NCBI RefSeq assembly: GCF_014647675.1
Contig: NZ_BMPQ01000040.1
Span: 13,273-57,396, forward strand
DNA: 44,124 nucleotides
Source of the DNA: Streptomyces flaveus
Lineage (GTDB): Bacteria; Actinomycetota; Actinomycetes; Streptomycetales; Streptomycetaceae
Reading direction: 5' to 3'
Shown here: in pieces, positions 1 through 7,824 of the stretch
Layout of the letters: each line of letters begins with the position of its first letter
Numbering within the stretch: position 1 is the stretch's first letter
Program-made: the position numbers and the translations under genes
The notes under the pieces: generated by a model
Databases searched by the model: none
What the model was told of the DNA's origin: nothing
The model's input: only the letters and a program-made list of their open reading frames with translations

Positions 1-699
1 GAACTCAGGAGCGTCGGCGGTCAGTACGCGGGTCGCGCCGTGCTCGGCGAGCGCGGCGCGGTATCCGGCGACGCGCGCGTCGAGGGCCGTGTTGCCGGGC
101 AGTCCGCCGAGGAAGGCGATGCGGCGGTGGCCCGCGGAGAGCAGATGGCCGGTGATGGCACGGGCCCCGGCCTCGTTGTCGAACTCGACGACCAGCGCGG
201 GGATGTCGGGGTCGGGCGCGGGCCGCCCGCACAGCACGAGCCTCGCTCCGGAGGAGTCGAGGGCGTGCGCGTAGTGCGCGACGCGCTCCCGGTAGGCGTC
301 GTCCTCGACGACCCCGCCGACCAGGATCACCAGCCGGGCCCCCTCTTCGCGCATGAGCTGCACGAAGTCCATCTCCCGCTGCGGATCCCCCGCGGTGGCA
401 CCGAACACGCAGACCCAGCCGCGCTCGGCCGCCTCCGCCTCGACACCCTCGGCGACCTGCGCGTAGAAGGGGCTGGTGACCTGGCGCAGTACGACGGCGA
501 CCATCTTGCGGCCGCCGCCGACCAGGGCGCGGGCGTGCGCGTTGGCGACGTAGTCGAGCTCGCGGGCCGCGCGCATCACCCGGGTGCGGGTGGCCGACGG
601 GACCGGGTAGTTGCCGCTGAGCACCCGCGAGACCGTGGCCACGGACACGCCCGCCCGTTCGGCCACCTCGCGGATCGTGACCCGCCCCTTTGCCGCCAT
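1..699 (-). CDS. LacI-family transcriptional regulator (C-terminus cut by window edge)
   Basis: The frame is open from an ATG at 699 to the window edge, giving the first 233 residues of a family usually about 340 long. Residues 7-30 form the LacI helix-turn-helix (VTIREVAERAGVSVATVSRV). They are followed by the hinge helix and the start of a periplasmic-binding-protein-like effector domain (MVAVVLRQVTSPFYAQVAEG at about 60). It lies 79 bp downstream of the sugar-binding protein gene and on the same strand, so it probably regulates the ABC operon above it. Two AAACGTTT-type palindromes upstream of that operon have the central CG typical of LacI-family operators. The effector is unknown; it is presumably the sugar imported by the adjacent system. 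The assignment is secure; the target is inferred. Confidence 0.95.
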   Translation of the reverse strand, partial: MAAKGRVTIREVAERAGVSVATVSRVLSGNYPVPSATRTRVMRAARELDYVANAHARALVGGGRKMVAVVLRQVTSPFYAQVAEGVEAEAAERGWVCVFGATAGDPQREMDFVQLMREEGARLVILVGGVVEDDAYRERVAHYAHALDSSGARLVLCGRPAPDPDIPALVVEFDNEAGARAITGHLLSAGHRRIAFLGGLPGNTALDARVAGYRAALAEHGATRVLTADAPEF

Positions 700-734
700 G
701 TCGTTCCCCGTTCCTCTGGTTCACTTCGCCCGTG

Positions 735-776
735 ACCTGCCGGTCCATTCCACCTGCCGGTCCATTCCACCTGCCG
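735..776. repeat. 17-bp tandem direct repeat, about 2.5 copies
   Basis: Two identical 17-bp units, ACCTGCCGGTCCATTCC at 735-751 and 752-768, are followed by the first 8 bp of a third. They sit in the 79-bp gap between the binding-protein gene and the LacI gene. The function is unknown; it could be a slippage product or a regulatory array. Confidence 0.9.
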
Positions 777-778
777 CC

Positions 779-2437
779 TCATGTGTTGGCGGCGTAGTCC
801 TCGGCGAATTCCTCGGCCATTCTGTCGCCACCTCGCTGACGCCAGGTCTTGACCGCCGCGTCCCACTCGGACAGCGGCGTGCGTCCGGCGATGATCCCGG
901 TGGCGGTGTCCTTGAGGAGCGTTTCGAGGGTGGTGCCCTGGGAGGTGAACGTCCGGGACTGGAGTCCGTACGAGGCATTGCGGATGGCGTGCGGGACGGT
1001 CTTCACCTGCCAGGCGTGCAGGGCCTTCACCGCGTCGGGCATGCCGGGCACGAACAGCACCTGGGGTCCTTCGGCGAGGTACTTCAGCGGCAGGTTGGTG
1101 TTGTTCTCGACCTGGCCGAGGTCGTTGGGCTCGGGCGAGCCGTCCTTGGCCCGGGTGAAGTGGGTGCCTTCCAGGCCGTAGTGGACGAGTTCCCACTCCT
1201 TGCTGCCGAACGGCGCCGCGAGATAGTCGAGTACGCGCAGCAGCAGCTGGATACGCTCCTTCTTCGCCTTCTTGACGATGGTGTAGCCGAACGAGCGACG
1301 TGCCCCGACGATGCCCCCGGGCTCCCCGCCCGCGCTGTACGGAAGGGCCGGCGCGGGTGTGAACTCCCGGCCTTTCTCAAGGAACTTGGGGAGGTAGCCG
1401 CCGAAACCGTCCTGTATGGAGCCGACCGTCCCGTTGTAGTAGAGGTCGATCATCTCGGGCTGTGCGCTCGAGGTCGCGTCGGGGTGGTAGGAGCCCGCCT
1501 TGCGCAGCCGGAGCTGGAAGTCGAGCATCTGCTTGTAGCGCTCGTCGGCCGCGGACGGCACGAACGTACCGTCCTTGCCCACCGACCAGCCCCGTGCGTG
1601 GACGCCGTGCGCCGCGGAGTGGAAACCGTCACCGAACACGGACCCTTCCGCCGCCCCGAGGGCGTACTTCTTCCCGCCCGTGCCCTTCTTGGCGACCGCC
1701 GCGAAGTCCTGGTCCGTCCAGCCTTCGCTCATCCCGGCGGCCCCGAAGGACTCCTGGTTGAGCCAGAGCGTGGAGCCGGGCAGCGGGCGTTCCAGGGGGA
1801 TGCCGTAGATGCGGCCGCCGATGCGGCCCATGTCGCGCCAGGCGTGGGTGGGGATGTTCGCCAGGTTCGGGTAGTCCGCGACCGCGTCCCCGGAGAGGAA
1901 AGGTGTGAGGTCCTCGGCGCGACGCTGCACGAACTGGGCCTCGCGCGGCAGCACGAATCCGGAGAAGACGTTGATGATGTCCGGGAGTTCACCCGGGTCG
2001 CCGGCCATCACCGTGGCCATCTTCTTCTGGTAGTCGGGCTGCGAGATGATCGTGTACTCGATCTTCACGCCGAGGGCCTTCTCCACGGCCTGCCAGAACC
2101 GGTTCTCCCCCCGCCCCTTCGGGGGCACGCCGAAGCTGATGGTCATCACCTTGATTGTGGAGCCGTCCCCGGGGGTGCGGGAGACCGATGTCGCCAGGTC
2201 GGCGGGGTAGGAGATGTAGCCGGGCTGGACTCCTTCCGCGGTCGGCGCGAGGTCTGGCTTGGGCCCTGCGAAGGCCTTGAACGTGGGCCAGGGCGCCAGC
2301 TTCTTGCCCGCGTTGGAGACCCCGTCATCGCCGGACTCCGTGGAGCAGGCGGTCAGGGCGGCCGGAGCGGCGAGCGCGAGACTGCCCACGGCAGCGGTGC
2401 GCATCAGGGCACGGCGGGACAGAGGGGTTCCGGACAT
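779..2437 (-). CDS. Extracellular sugar-binding lipoprotein of ABC importer
   Basis: A 552-residue solute-binding protein, the length usual for the large LipO/YtcQ-type binding proteins. The N-terminus has twin arginines (SRRALM, residues 7-12), a hydrophobic stretch and a lipobox LTAC with the lipid cysteine at 31, so it is predicted to be a Tat-exported lipoprotein anchored outside the membrane. The ATG at 2437 was chosen over an upstream in-frame extension because GGGAGAG lies 7 nt before it. It follows two permease genes on the same strand, which gives permease-permease-binding protein order. No ATPase is encoded here; Streptomyces sugar importers of this class commonly share the MsiK ATPase, which I infer here. 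The substrate cannot be read from the sequence; this subfamily usually handles oligosaccharides. Confidence 0.92.
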   Translation of the reverse strand: MSGTPLSRRALMRTAAVGSLALAAPAALTACSTESGDDGVSNAGKKLAPWPTFKAFAGPKPDLAPTAEGVQPGYISYPADLATSVSRTPGDGSTIKVMTISFGVPPKGRGENRFWQAVEKALGVKIEYTIISQPDYQKKMATVMAGDPGELPDIINVFSGFVLPREAQFVQRRAEDLTPFLSGDAVADYPNLANIPTHAWRDMGRIGGRIYGIPLERPLPGSTLWLNQESFGAAGMSEGWTDQDFAAVAKKGTGGKKYALGAAEGSVFGDGFHSAAHGVHARGWSVGKDGTFVPSAADERYKQMLDFQLRLRKAGSYHPDATSSAQPEMIDLYYNGTVGSIQDGFGGYLPKFLEKGREFTPAPALPYSAGGEPGGIVGARRSFGYTIVKKAKKERIQLLLRVLDYLAAPFGSKEWELVHYGLEGTHFTRAKDGSPEPNDLGQVENNTNLPLKYLAEGPQVLFVPGMPDAVKALHAWQVKTVPHAIRNASYGLQSRTFTSQGTTLETLLKDTATGIIAGRTPLSEWDAAVKTWRQRGGDRMAEEFAEDYAANT

Positions 2438-2496
2438 AGGTGTTCTCTCCCAGCTAGGTGAACCGGTGGAGTCAGGTGCAGTGGGGGGCGCCCCGT

Positions 2497-2567
2497 AGGG
2501 GCGCGGGGCTGTATCGATTTGCGGCTCCGCCGCGCGGGCGCGACCAGCCACGGCGGACCCGCAGCCG
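2497..2567. repeat. Dispersed Streptomyces intergenic repeat element
   Basis: It begins AGGGGCGCGGGG, has a central GCGGCTCCGCCGC hairpin, and continues GCGCGACCAGCCAC to CCGCAGCCG. The same end motifs recur at 17454-17500 and 17726-17771. Elements with this sequence are, as I recall, widespread between genes in Streptomyces. Here it fills the 164-bp gap between the second permease and the binding-protein gene, where it could form an RNA hairpin that adjusts downstream expression. Confidence 0.75.
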
Positions 2568-2602
2568 AAATACGGCAGGCGAGCGCCGCACCAGCGAAGC
2601 GC

Positions 2603-3490
2603 TCAACTCTTGATCGCGCCGGTGAGCACACCCTTCGTGAAGTACTTCTGCAGGAAGGGGTAGACGAGCAGAATCGGCACGGTGGCGATCACCAACACCG
2701 CCATCTGCACGGTCTGCGGAGCATTGACCGTGCCCTCGCTCGTGGCGGTGTCGGTGAGGTCCGTACCGGCCACCACATAGGTACGCAGCACCTGCTGGAG
2801 CGGCCAGTGGTCGCTCTCCAGGTAGAGGGAGGCGTAGAACCAGGAGTTCCAGTACGCCACCGCGTAGAACAGGCCGACGACCGCGAGTGCCGCCTTCGAC
2901 AGCGGAAGCACGACCGACCACAGCACGCGCCAGTCCCCCGCCCCGTCGAGGCGTGCGGCCTCGTACAACTCCTCGGGGATGCCCTGGAAGAAGCCGCGCA
3001 GGACGACCAGGTTGAAGACGTTCACCAGCACCGGCAGGACCAGCGAGGAGTACGAGTCGAGCAGGCCGAGCTCCTTGACCACCAGGAAGCTGGGGATCAT
3101 GCCCGGCGGGAAGAGGAAGGTGAACAGCACCAGCAGCAGTACGGGTTTGCCGCCGAAGACGCCGGGGCGGGACAGGGCGTAGGCGAGGGTCACCGTGCAG
3201 GCGAGGCTGAGCAGGGTGCCGACGACGGTCACTCCCGCGCTCACGCCGAGGGCGTGGGTGACGATGCCGCCGTCGAGGATGTCCTGGTACGCCTTGAGAG
3301 TCGGCTCCTGCGGCCACAGCACCCATCCGCCGCCCTCGACCACCTCGCGCTGCGAGGCCAGCGAGGTCGACACGATGACCAGGAAGGGGACGCACACCAG
3401 CAGGACGACGGCTGCGAGGGCCACCGCCTTGGCGGCCTGGGTGAGCGGCTTCGGCTTCTCCATCCAGCCGGGCCGGACATGGGCGCTCAC
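2603..3490 (-). CDS. Sugar ABC transporter permease, YtcP/COG0395 type
   Basis: A 295-residue inner-membrane permease with about six hydrophobic helices. The permease EAA loop that docks the ATPase is visible as EELYEAARLDGAGDWRVLW. The protein begins VSAHVRPGWMEKPKPL. The GTG at 3490 overlaps the stop of the upstream permease by 4 nt (GTGA), indicating translational coupling; an ATG at 3463 is a less likely alternative. It pairs with the LplB-type permease upstream to form the translocation channel for the lipoprotein-bound sugar. Its first helix (AVALAAVVLLVCVPFLVIVS) follows a short basic N-terminus, as in other COG0395 members. Confidence 0.93.
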   Translation of the reverse strand: MSAHVRPGWMEKPKPLTQAAKAVALAAVVLLVCVPFLVIVSTSLASQREVVEGGGWVLWPQEPTLKAYQDILDGGIVTHALGVSAGVTVVGTLLSLACTVTLAYALSRPGVFGGKPVLLLVLFTFLFPPGMIPSFLVVKELGLLDSYSSLVLPVLVNVFNLVVLRGFFQGIPEELYEAARLDGAGDWRVLWSVVLPLSKAALAVVGLFYAVAYWNSWFYASLYLESDHWPLQQVLRTYVVAGTDLTDTATSEGTVNAPQTVQMAVLVIATVPILLVYPFLQKYFTKGVLTGAIKS

Positions 3491-4467
3491 TTGTAGACCC
3501 CCTGTTCGCCGAGGCGGTGGGCGACCTTGTTGGCCGCGTAGACGAGCAGGGCGCCGATGACGCCCTTGAACAGGCCCGCCGCCGCGGCGAATCCGTAGTC
3601 GCCGCCGACGATGCCCTGGTAGTAGACGAACGTGTCGATGATCTCGGCCGCTTCGGGGCCGACCGCGTCGCGCTGCAGCAGCATCTGCTCGAAGCCGACG
3701 GAGAGGATGTCGCCGAGCCGCATGATGAGCAGCAGGACGATCACCGGGCGGATCGCGGGCAACGTGACGTGCCAGAAGCGCCGCCAGGGTCCGGCGCCGT
3801 CGATGGCGGCGGCCTCGTACTGCTGCTCGTCGACCTGGGAGAGCGCGGCGAGGAAGATGATCGTGCCCCAGCCGGCGTCCTTCCAGATGACCTGGGCGAC
3901 GGTGAGCGGTTTGAAGGCGTCCGGGTTGCCGATGATGTCGACGGTGCTCAGTCCGGCGTCGCCGAGGTAGCTGTTCACCAGGCCGGTGTCGCCGAGGACC
4001 TGCTGGAACAGGGCGACGACGATCACCCATGAGATGAAGTGCGGCAGATACGCCACGGACTGCACGAAACGCCGGACGGTGCTCCAGGTGAGGGTGTGCA
4101 GGAGCAGGGCGAGCGCGAGCGGGACGGGGAAGTAGAAGACGATCTGCAGGACCGCGATCCAGAGGGTGTTGAGGACCGCGTCCCAGAACGCGGTGTCCTG
4201 GAACATCCGCTGGAAGTTCTCCGGGCCGACCCACGGGCTGCCCCAGATGCCGTCGAAGGGCACGTAGTCCTTGAACGCGATGACGTTGCCCACCAGCGCG
4301 CCGTAGTGGAACACAAGGAAGTACACGAGCCCGGGCAGCATCAGCAGGAACAAGGTCCGGCTTCTGCGGGCGTGTAAGCCTTTTCGCTTCGTACGCGCTT
4401 CAGGCGGACGACGGCGAGAAGGGCTCACCGCCTCCTTGCCCGTGCGCTCCCGCAACACCGCGGCCAC
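3487..4467 (-). CDS. Sugar ABC transporter permease, LplB/COG4209 type
   Basis: A 326-residue permease and the first gene of the importer operon. After a basic cytoplasmic N-terminus comes the LplB-like segment LFLLMLPGLVYFLVFHYG, then WVGPENFQRMF, and an EAA loop EQQYEAAAIDGAGPWRRFW near residue 225. The start is GTG at 4467 with GAGGAGG 5 nt upstream. Codon 31 (4375-4377) is TTA, the rarest leucine codon in Streptomyces, read by the bldA tRNA; this makes full expression of the operon potentially dependent on developmental stage. The promoter and LacI-type operator lie immediately upstream. Confidence 0.94.
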   Translation of the reverse strand: MAAVLRERTGKEAVSPSRRRPPEARTKRKGLHARRSRTLFLLMLPGLVYFLVFHYGALVGNVIAFKDYVPFDGIWGSPWVGPENFQRMFQDTAFWDAVLNTLWIAVLQIVFYFPVPLALALLLHTLTWSTVRRFVQSVAYLPHFISWVIVVALFQQVLGDTGLVNSYLGDAGLSTVDIIGNPDAFKPLTVAQVIWKDAGWGTIIFLAALSQVDEQQYEAAAIDGAGPWRRFWHVTLPAIRPVIVLLLIMRLGDILSVGFEQMLLQRDAVGPEAAEIIDTFVYYQGIVGGDYGFAAAAGLFKGVIGALLVYAANKVAHRLGEQGVYK

Positions 4468-4502
4468 GGAGCCTCCTCACCTCTGGCTGTCGGGGTGCGG
4501 AG

Positions 4503-4531
4503 AAATTAAAACGTTTCCAAGACGGGGTCAA
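4503..4531 (-). promoter_or_regulatory. Sigma-70-like promoter of the sugar ABC operon
   Basis: On the minus strand, TTGACC (4531-4526) is separated by 17 bp from TAATTT (4508-4503), a good vegetative match. The palindrome at 4506-4520 fills the end of the spacer and the -10 box, so a bound LacI-type repressor would block polymerase. Confidence 0.7.
4506..4520. promoter_or_regulatory. LacI-type operator O1
   Basis: TTAAAACGTTTCCAA contains the AAACGTTT core with central CG typical of LacI/GalR operators. It overlaps the -10 region of the operon promoter. Confidence 0.7.
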
Positions 4532-4596
4532 CACTTCTGACACAGCTGGCCGTTGGGACTTGAGGCGGCTTGCGCCCCGACCTGCGTTGATCTCTG

Positions 4597-4606
4597 AAAA
4601 CGTTTT
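4597..4606. promoter_or_regulatory. LacI-type operator O2
   Basis: AAAACGTTTT is a perfect 10-bp palindrome. Its centre is 89 bp (about 8.5 helical turns) upstream of O1. The pair could support looping or independent binding. Confidence 0.6.
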
Positions 4607-4618
4607 AGGCCGTGAATG

Positions 4619-4664
4619 CCGGGGGCCGGCAGGACGGCCCCACTCCGTCCCTGCCGGCCCCCGG
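4619..4664 (-). terminator. Strong hairpin downstream of the SSI gene
   Basis: CCGGGGGCCGGCAGG (4619-4633) pairs perfectly with CCTGCCGGCCCCCGG (4650-4664), and a further ACGG/CCGT pairs inside the loop. It lies between the inhibitor stop codon and the ABC promoter, so it probably insulates the ABC operon. Confidence 0.75.
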
Positions 4665-4754
4665 GTGAGATCGCGCGGCGTCCGCGACAGGGCCGCACTC
4701 CCCAGCTACGGGCCCCGGGTCGAGGTTCGCGGGCGCCGCGGCGATCCCGGTCTC

Positions 4755-5192
4755 TCAGAACGTGAAGACGGCTCTCCCGTGGGAGTTGTTCTTCACGCAC
4801 TCGTTCGGGAAGGTGCGCTCGTAGGAGACGCGGCGGCCCTGCCAGACGCCGTCGACCGTGACGACCACGGGTCGGTACTCGCGAGTGCACATACCATCGC
4901 CTCTGCCGGCCAGGGCGTCGAAGTCCCCGCCGGACGCGCGCAGTTCGGCGCAGGCGCGGGCAGCACCCGGGTGCGTGCCCGAGGCGGCGGGCGCACAGGT
5001 CAGGGTGACCGCGCGGTCCGGGGCGGCAGTGGTCGCGTTCTCACCTCGACCCACGGTGAGCACGAGGGCCGAGGGGGCGTAGAGGGTGGACGGGGCAGGC
5101 TCGGGGGCGGCGTGGGCGGCTCCGGCGAGGGGGCCGCAGACGGCGGTGGCCGTCAGGGTGAGGGTCGCTGCCCAGCGCGCGGTGTTCGGCAT
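4755..5192 (-). CDS. Secreted subtilisin-inhibitor-like (SSI) protease inhibitor
   Basis: 145 residues, matching SSI-family precursors. A signal peptide ends near AHA (25-28), and the mature protein has the family text YAPSALVLTVG, ERAVTLTCAP-like and VTVDGVWQG. Cysteines 66, 81, 102 and 132 match the two SSI disulfides. In the reactive loop MCTREYRP, the residue aligned with SSI P1 Met73 is Arg104, followed by Glu105. Arg at P1 predicts inhibition of trypsin-like rather than subtilisin-like proteases. The ATG at 5192 was preferred over the one at 5201 because GGAAGG is 9 nt away from the former and abuts the latter. In Streptomyces these inhibitors control secreted proteases around aerial growth. 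Confidence 0.95.
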   Translation of the reverse strand: MPNTARWAATLTLTATAVCGPLAGAAHAAPEPAPSTLYAPSALVLTVGRGENATTAAPDRAVTLTCAPAASGTHPGAARACAELRASGGDFDALAGRGDGMCTREYRPVVVTVDGVWQGRRVSYERTFPNECVKNNSHGRAVFTF

Positions 5193-5525
5193 TGTGTGCA
5201 TCCTTCCGCTTGGGTGGCATTCCAGATCGTTTGCGTTCCGGAACGTTCGGGTGCCGGTTCCGAGTGTCGGACCGGCGAGCGCGAGTCTGCCGAGTCCGTG
5301 CCGGAAACACACATCCACCCCACGCGTTTCAGTAACGTTGCGTGTTGAATCAGTGGCGTGAAGTTACGGAATTTGAGCGCGCCGAGACCGCAACTGAGCG
5401 GGTGTCGTGGTGCGGAAGAGGCGTCCTGGCCGGATTCGCACCGCTCAGCAATAGGCCGGAAACATTCCGCTTCCAGCGGAAGCGGAACCCTTGCCTTCAC
5501 TGTGCAGCGGAGTAAGGCTCATTAC
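5193..5525. other. Divergent intergenic region with a palindrome
   Basis: These 333 bp separate the SSI gene from the rightward hypothetical gene. They hold a perfect 12-bp palindrome CGTTCCGGAACG at 5234-5245, overlapped by GAACGTTC, 42 bp before the SSI start. I could not assign -10/-35 boxes. No convincing small ORF is present. Confidence 0.5.
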
Positions 5526-6110
5526 ATGATTACAACCGAGCAGCACGAGAAATTGCGCGGCTGGTTCGCCGGCCGGTTGCCCGACGATCTCTTCGAGAGC
5601 CTCAGTGAGGTGACGGTCGACCGCGAGGAGATCACCGTCATCGGTCGCATAGCCGAGCCCCGGCTCGCCGAAGGCGTCTCGGACGCCGAGAAGGAGGCGG
5701 CCGTCGAGTCCCGTATCCAGGAGTTCCGGGAGCGCACCCGCGACGACCGGGTCGCGGTGGCCCGCGAGGCCGAGCACCGCTTCCGCAAGAAGGTCTCGTG
5801 GGGCGTGGAGTGCGGGGGCGAGCGCGCACTGTTCACCCATGTCGCCGCCCCCGTCATGACCCGGCTCCGGCAGCCCCAGCGGCAGGTTCTGGACACCCTG
5901 ATCGCCGCCGGTGTCGCCCGCAGCCGCAGCGACGCACTCGCCTGGTGCGTACGCCTCGTCGAACGCCACGCGGACGACTGGCTCACGGAACTGAGGGACT
6001 CCCTGGAACACGTCCAGCGAGTGAGGGCCCAGGGGCCGGACGCCGAGGACGCCGCGACCCACGAAGCCGAGCCGGAGGACACGCCTCGCGACGAACAGAC
6101 CGAGAACTGA
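5526..6110 (+). CDS. Conserved hypothetical, possible ribbon-helix-helix-like C-terminus
   Basis: 194 residues starting MITTEQHEKLRGWFAG. The ATG at 5526 was chosen because AAGG lies 8 nt upstream and the in-frame upstream extension looks non-coding. I do not recognise a named family with confidence. The N-terminal half is acidic and helical. A middle stretch (RQVLDTLIAAGVARSRSDAL, about 120-140) resembles the way actinobacterial proteins spell a regulator-like helix pair ('can be a new class of CopG-like'), and the tail is acidic and probably disordered. There is no signal peptide or membrane segment, so it is cytoplasmic. It is convergent with the lectin-domain gene 52 bp away, so the two are not co-transcribed. 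Confidence 0.7.
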   Translation: MITTEQHEKLRGWFAGRLPDDLFESLSEVTVDREEITVIGRIAEPRLAEGVSDAEKEAAVESRIQEFRERTRDDRVAVAREAEHRFRKKVSWGVECGGERALFTHVAAPVMTRLRQPQRQVLDTLIAAGVARSRSDALAWCVRLVERHADDWLTELRDSLEHVQRVRAQGPDAEDAATHEAEPEDTPRDEQTEN

Positions 6111-6162
6111 CCGGCGTTGGCCGGCGGCCGGACGGCCTGAGGCACCCGGCCGGGCGCAACCC

Positions 6163-7824
6163 TCAGTCCGAGTCGCTCACCGGTTTCGCCACCGACAAGG
6201 ACTCCGGGCTCGCCGAGGACGTGCTGCCGTCCGTGCGCCAGCGCTGCTCGTCCGACCTGTCGCGGATCTTGACGACCACGTCCGAGTCCTCGTCCTTGGC
6301 GGCGGGGGCGACCGCGAGGTCCTCCTGCCAGCGCGGCAGCAACTCGCCCTGGACGGTGAGGTCGTAGCGGACGTCGTCGCCCCGCTTGGAGCCCGCGGAG
6401 GCGCAGCTGCCCAGGACCACCACGCCGGCGTCCACGTGGGAGTCCACGCACAGGTCGGAGTTCGCGACACTGCGCAGCAGTCCGTCCTCCTCGTAGGACC
6501 ACTCCTGGGTCTCGGCGGAGGAGCACGCCTCCAGCTTGAGCGAGGCACCGGACTGCGCCTTGCCCCCCTTGATGTCCAGGCAGAGATCCGCGGCGAGATT
6601 GCGCAGCCGGGTCTGCACGGGGGGCGTGGGAAGTGCGGGCGGCGGGGACGTCGACCCGGCGGGCGGCGCCTGGGGGCCCGGAGTCGCGCTCTGGCCGGGG
6701 CCAGGGGTGCCGGAGGCGGAGGGGTCACCGCCGTCGTCCTGCGGCCACAGGGTGGTGATCAGTACGGTCGCCAGCAGCGCCCCGGAGACCACGCCTATGC
6801 CGGTGAGCATGGCCTTCGAGTTTCCCGGGCCCGGCGCGGCCCTTCGGCCCCCGCCCCCGGAGGAGAACTGGGGCAGCACGCGCCCGCGATGACGGCCGCC
6901 GCCGCCCTGCCGTCTACCGCCGGAACGGCTGGGCCGCCCTGCGGACTGGCCCCGCCCCGGACGTGAGTCGAGATAGCGGCGGGCTCCCCAGCCGAGCACC
7001 GATTCGGCGAGCAGCACGCCGAGACCGCCCCGGCCGCCCTCGAAATGGCTGAGCTGTTCGGCCGCGTAACGGCAGAAGCGGCACTCCAGCAGATGCTGCT
7101 GGACATCGGGGAGCAAGGTGCCGCCGCGCCGAATCGGGACGTCCAGGAGACGGTTGTAGTAGCGGCAGTCCTTGTTCGGCGCGAGTTCGCGGTGGGCCCG
7201 TACGCAGCCCTGGCGGAATTGCTCCCGTGCCTGGTCCAGAGCGGCCGACGCGGTGTCGGGATCCATACCCAACAGACCAGCTGGTACGGATATGTGTTCT
7301 GCCTCCACCTCTGTGTGCCACAGCACGCACTGGGCGAGTCCCGGGAGGGCCTGGAAAGAACGTTCGGCGAGCTTGCGATTTTCCGGCGTCATCGACTTCG
7401 TGGCGCGCATGCCACGGCCTCCGGCAGGTTTCCGGAGTTCCGGCAGAACGCCGGATATGCGATCCGCGGCGGACCAGGCCCGGACCGTGTCCCGCACGGT
7501 CACCAGGAGGTGGGGGCGCAGTGCGGCGGCGGACTCGGCGCGTTTGAGGCGGTCGAGGACCTGCTGGAAGGCGGCCGCGGTGACCATCGAGGCGACGCTC
7601 GCCGAGGTGGCCAGGCAGATGACCGCGTAGTCGTACGCGGGCTGCCAGTGCCGTGCCATCAACAGCGCGACGGACTGGGCGAGTTCGCCCTCCGGCTGCG
7701 CCCGCAGGAGAGCGGCGAGGCTCTCGTCCGACTCCCCGGGAGCGGTGGCACCCCCGGGAGTGGGAACGACGGCGAGGCCGGGGCGCGGGGGATATGTAGG
7801 ACGGGGCGGGTGGGGGGTGTGCAC
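6163..7824 (-). CDS. Sigma-like / zinc-finger / membrane / ricin-lectin fusion protein (paralog A)
   Basis: 553 residues from GTG at 7824 (GGAAGGA 9 nt upstream); an ATG at 7899 would add 25 residues with a poor ribosome site. In order: a proline-rich start; an ECF-sigma region 2-like helical segment (about 50-125, with LRPHLLVTVRDTVRAW resembling region 2.4); a region 4-like segment (about 155-215, LPGLAQCVLWHTEVEAEH); an anti-sigma-type zinc finger H244-x3-C248-x2-C251; an arginine/glycine-rich linker; one membrane helix at about 338-359; a Pro/Ser stalk; and a ricin-type lectin domain (about 404-531) with QEW and LCVDS motifs. Topology should be N-inside, lectin outside. It has the same layout as 13501-15369. 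Whether the sigma-like part binds RNA polymerase is unknown. Confidence 0.8.
   Translation of the reverse strand: MHTPHPPRPTYPPRPGLAVVPTPGGATAPGESDESLAALLRAQPEGELAQSVALLMARHWQPAYDYAVICLATSASVASMVTAAAFQQVLDRLKRAESAAALRPHLLVTVRDTVRAWSAADRISGVLPELRKPAGGRGMRATKSMTPENRKLAERSFQALPGLAQCVLWHTEVEAEHISVPAGLLGMDPDTASAALDQAREQFRQGCVRAHRELAPNKDCRYYNRLLDVPIRRGGTLLPDVQQHLLECRFCRYAAEQLSHFEGGRGGLGVLLAESVLGWGARRYLDSRPGRGQSAGRPSRSGGRRQGGGGRHRGRVLPQFSSGGGGRRAAPGPGNSKAMLTGIGVVSGALLATVLITTLWPQDDGGDPSASGTPGPGQSATPGPQAPPAGSTSPPPALPTPPVQTRLRNLAADLCLDIKGGKAQSGASLKLEACSSAETQEWSYEEDGLLRSVANSDLCVDSHVDAGVVVLGSCASAGSKRGDDVRYDLTVQGELLPRWQEDLAVAPAAKDEDSDVVVKIRDRSDEQRWRTDGSTSSASPESLSVAKPVSDSD

Noticed and set aside
735..776. 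Possible CRISPR array
   Set aside because: Direct repeats are adjacent with no spacers and no cas genes are nearby.
611..2461. 616-codon open frame on the plus strand
   Set aside because: Antisense to the sugar-binding lipoprotein gene, which has clear family features. Long opposite-strand frames are expected from third-position G/C bias.
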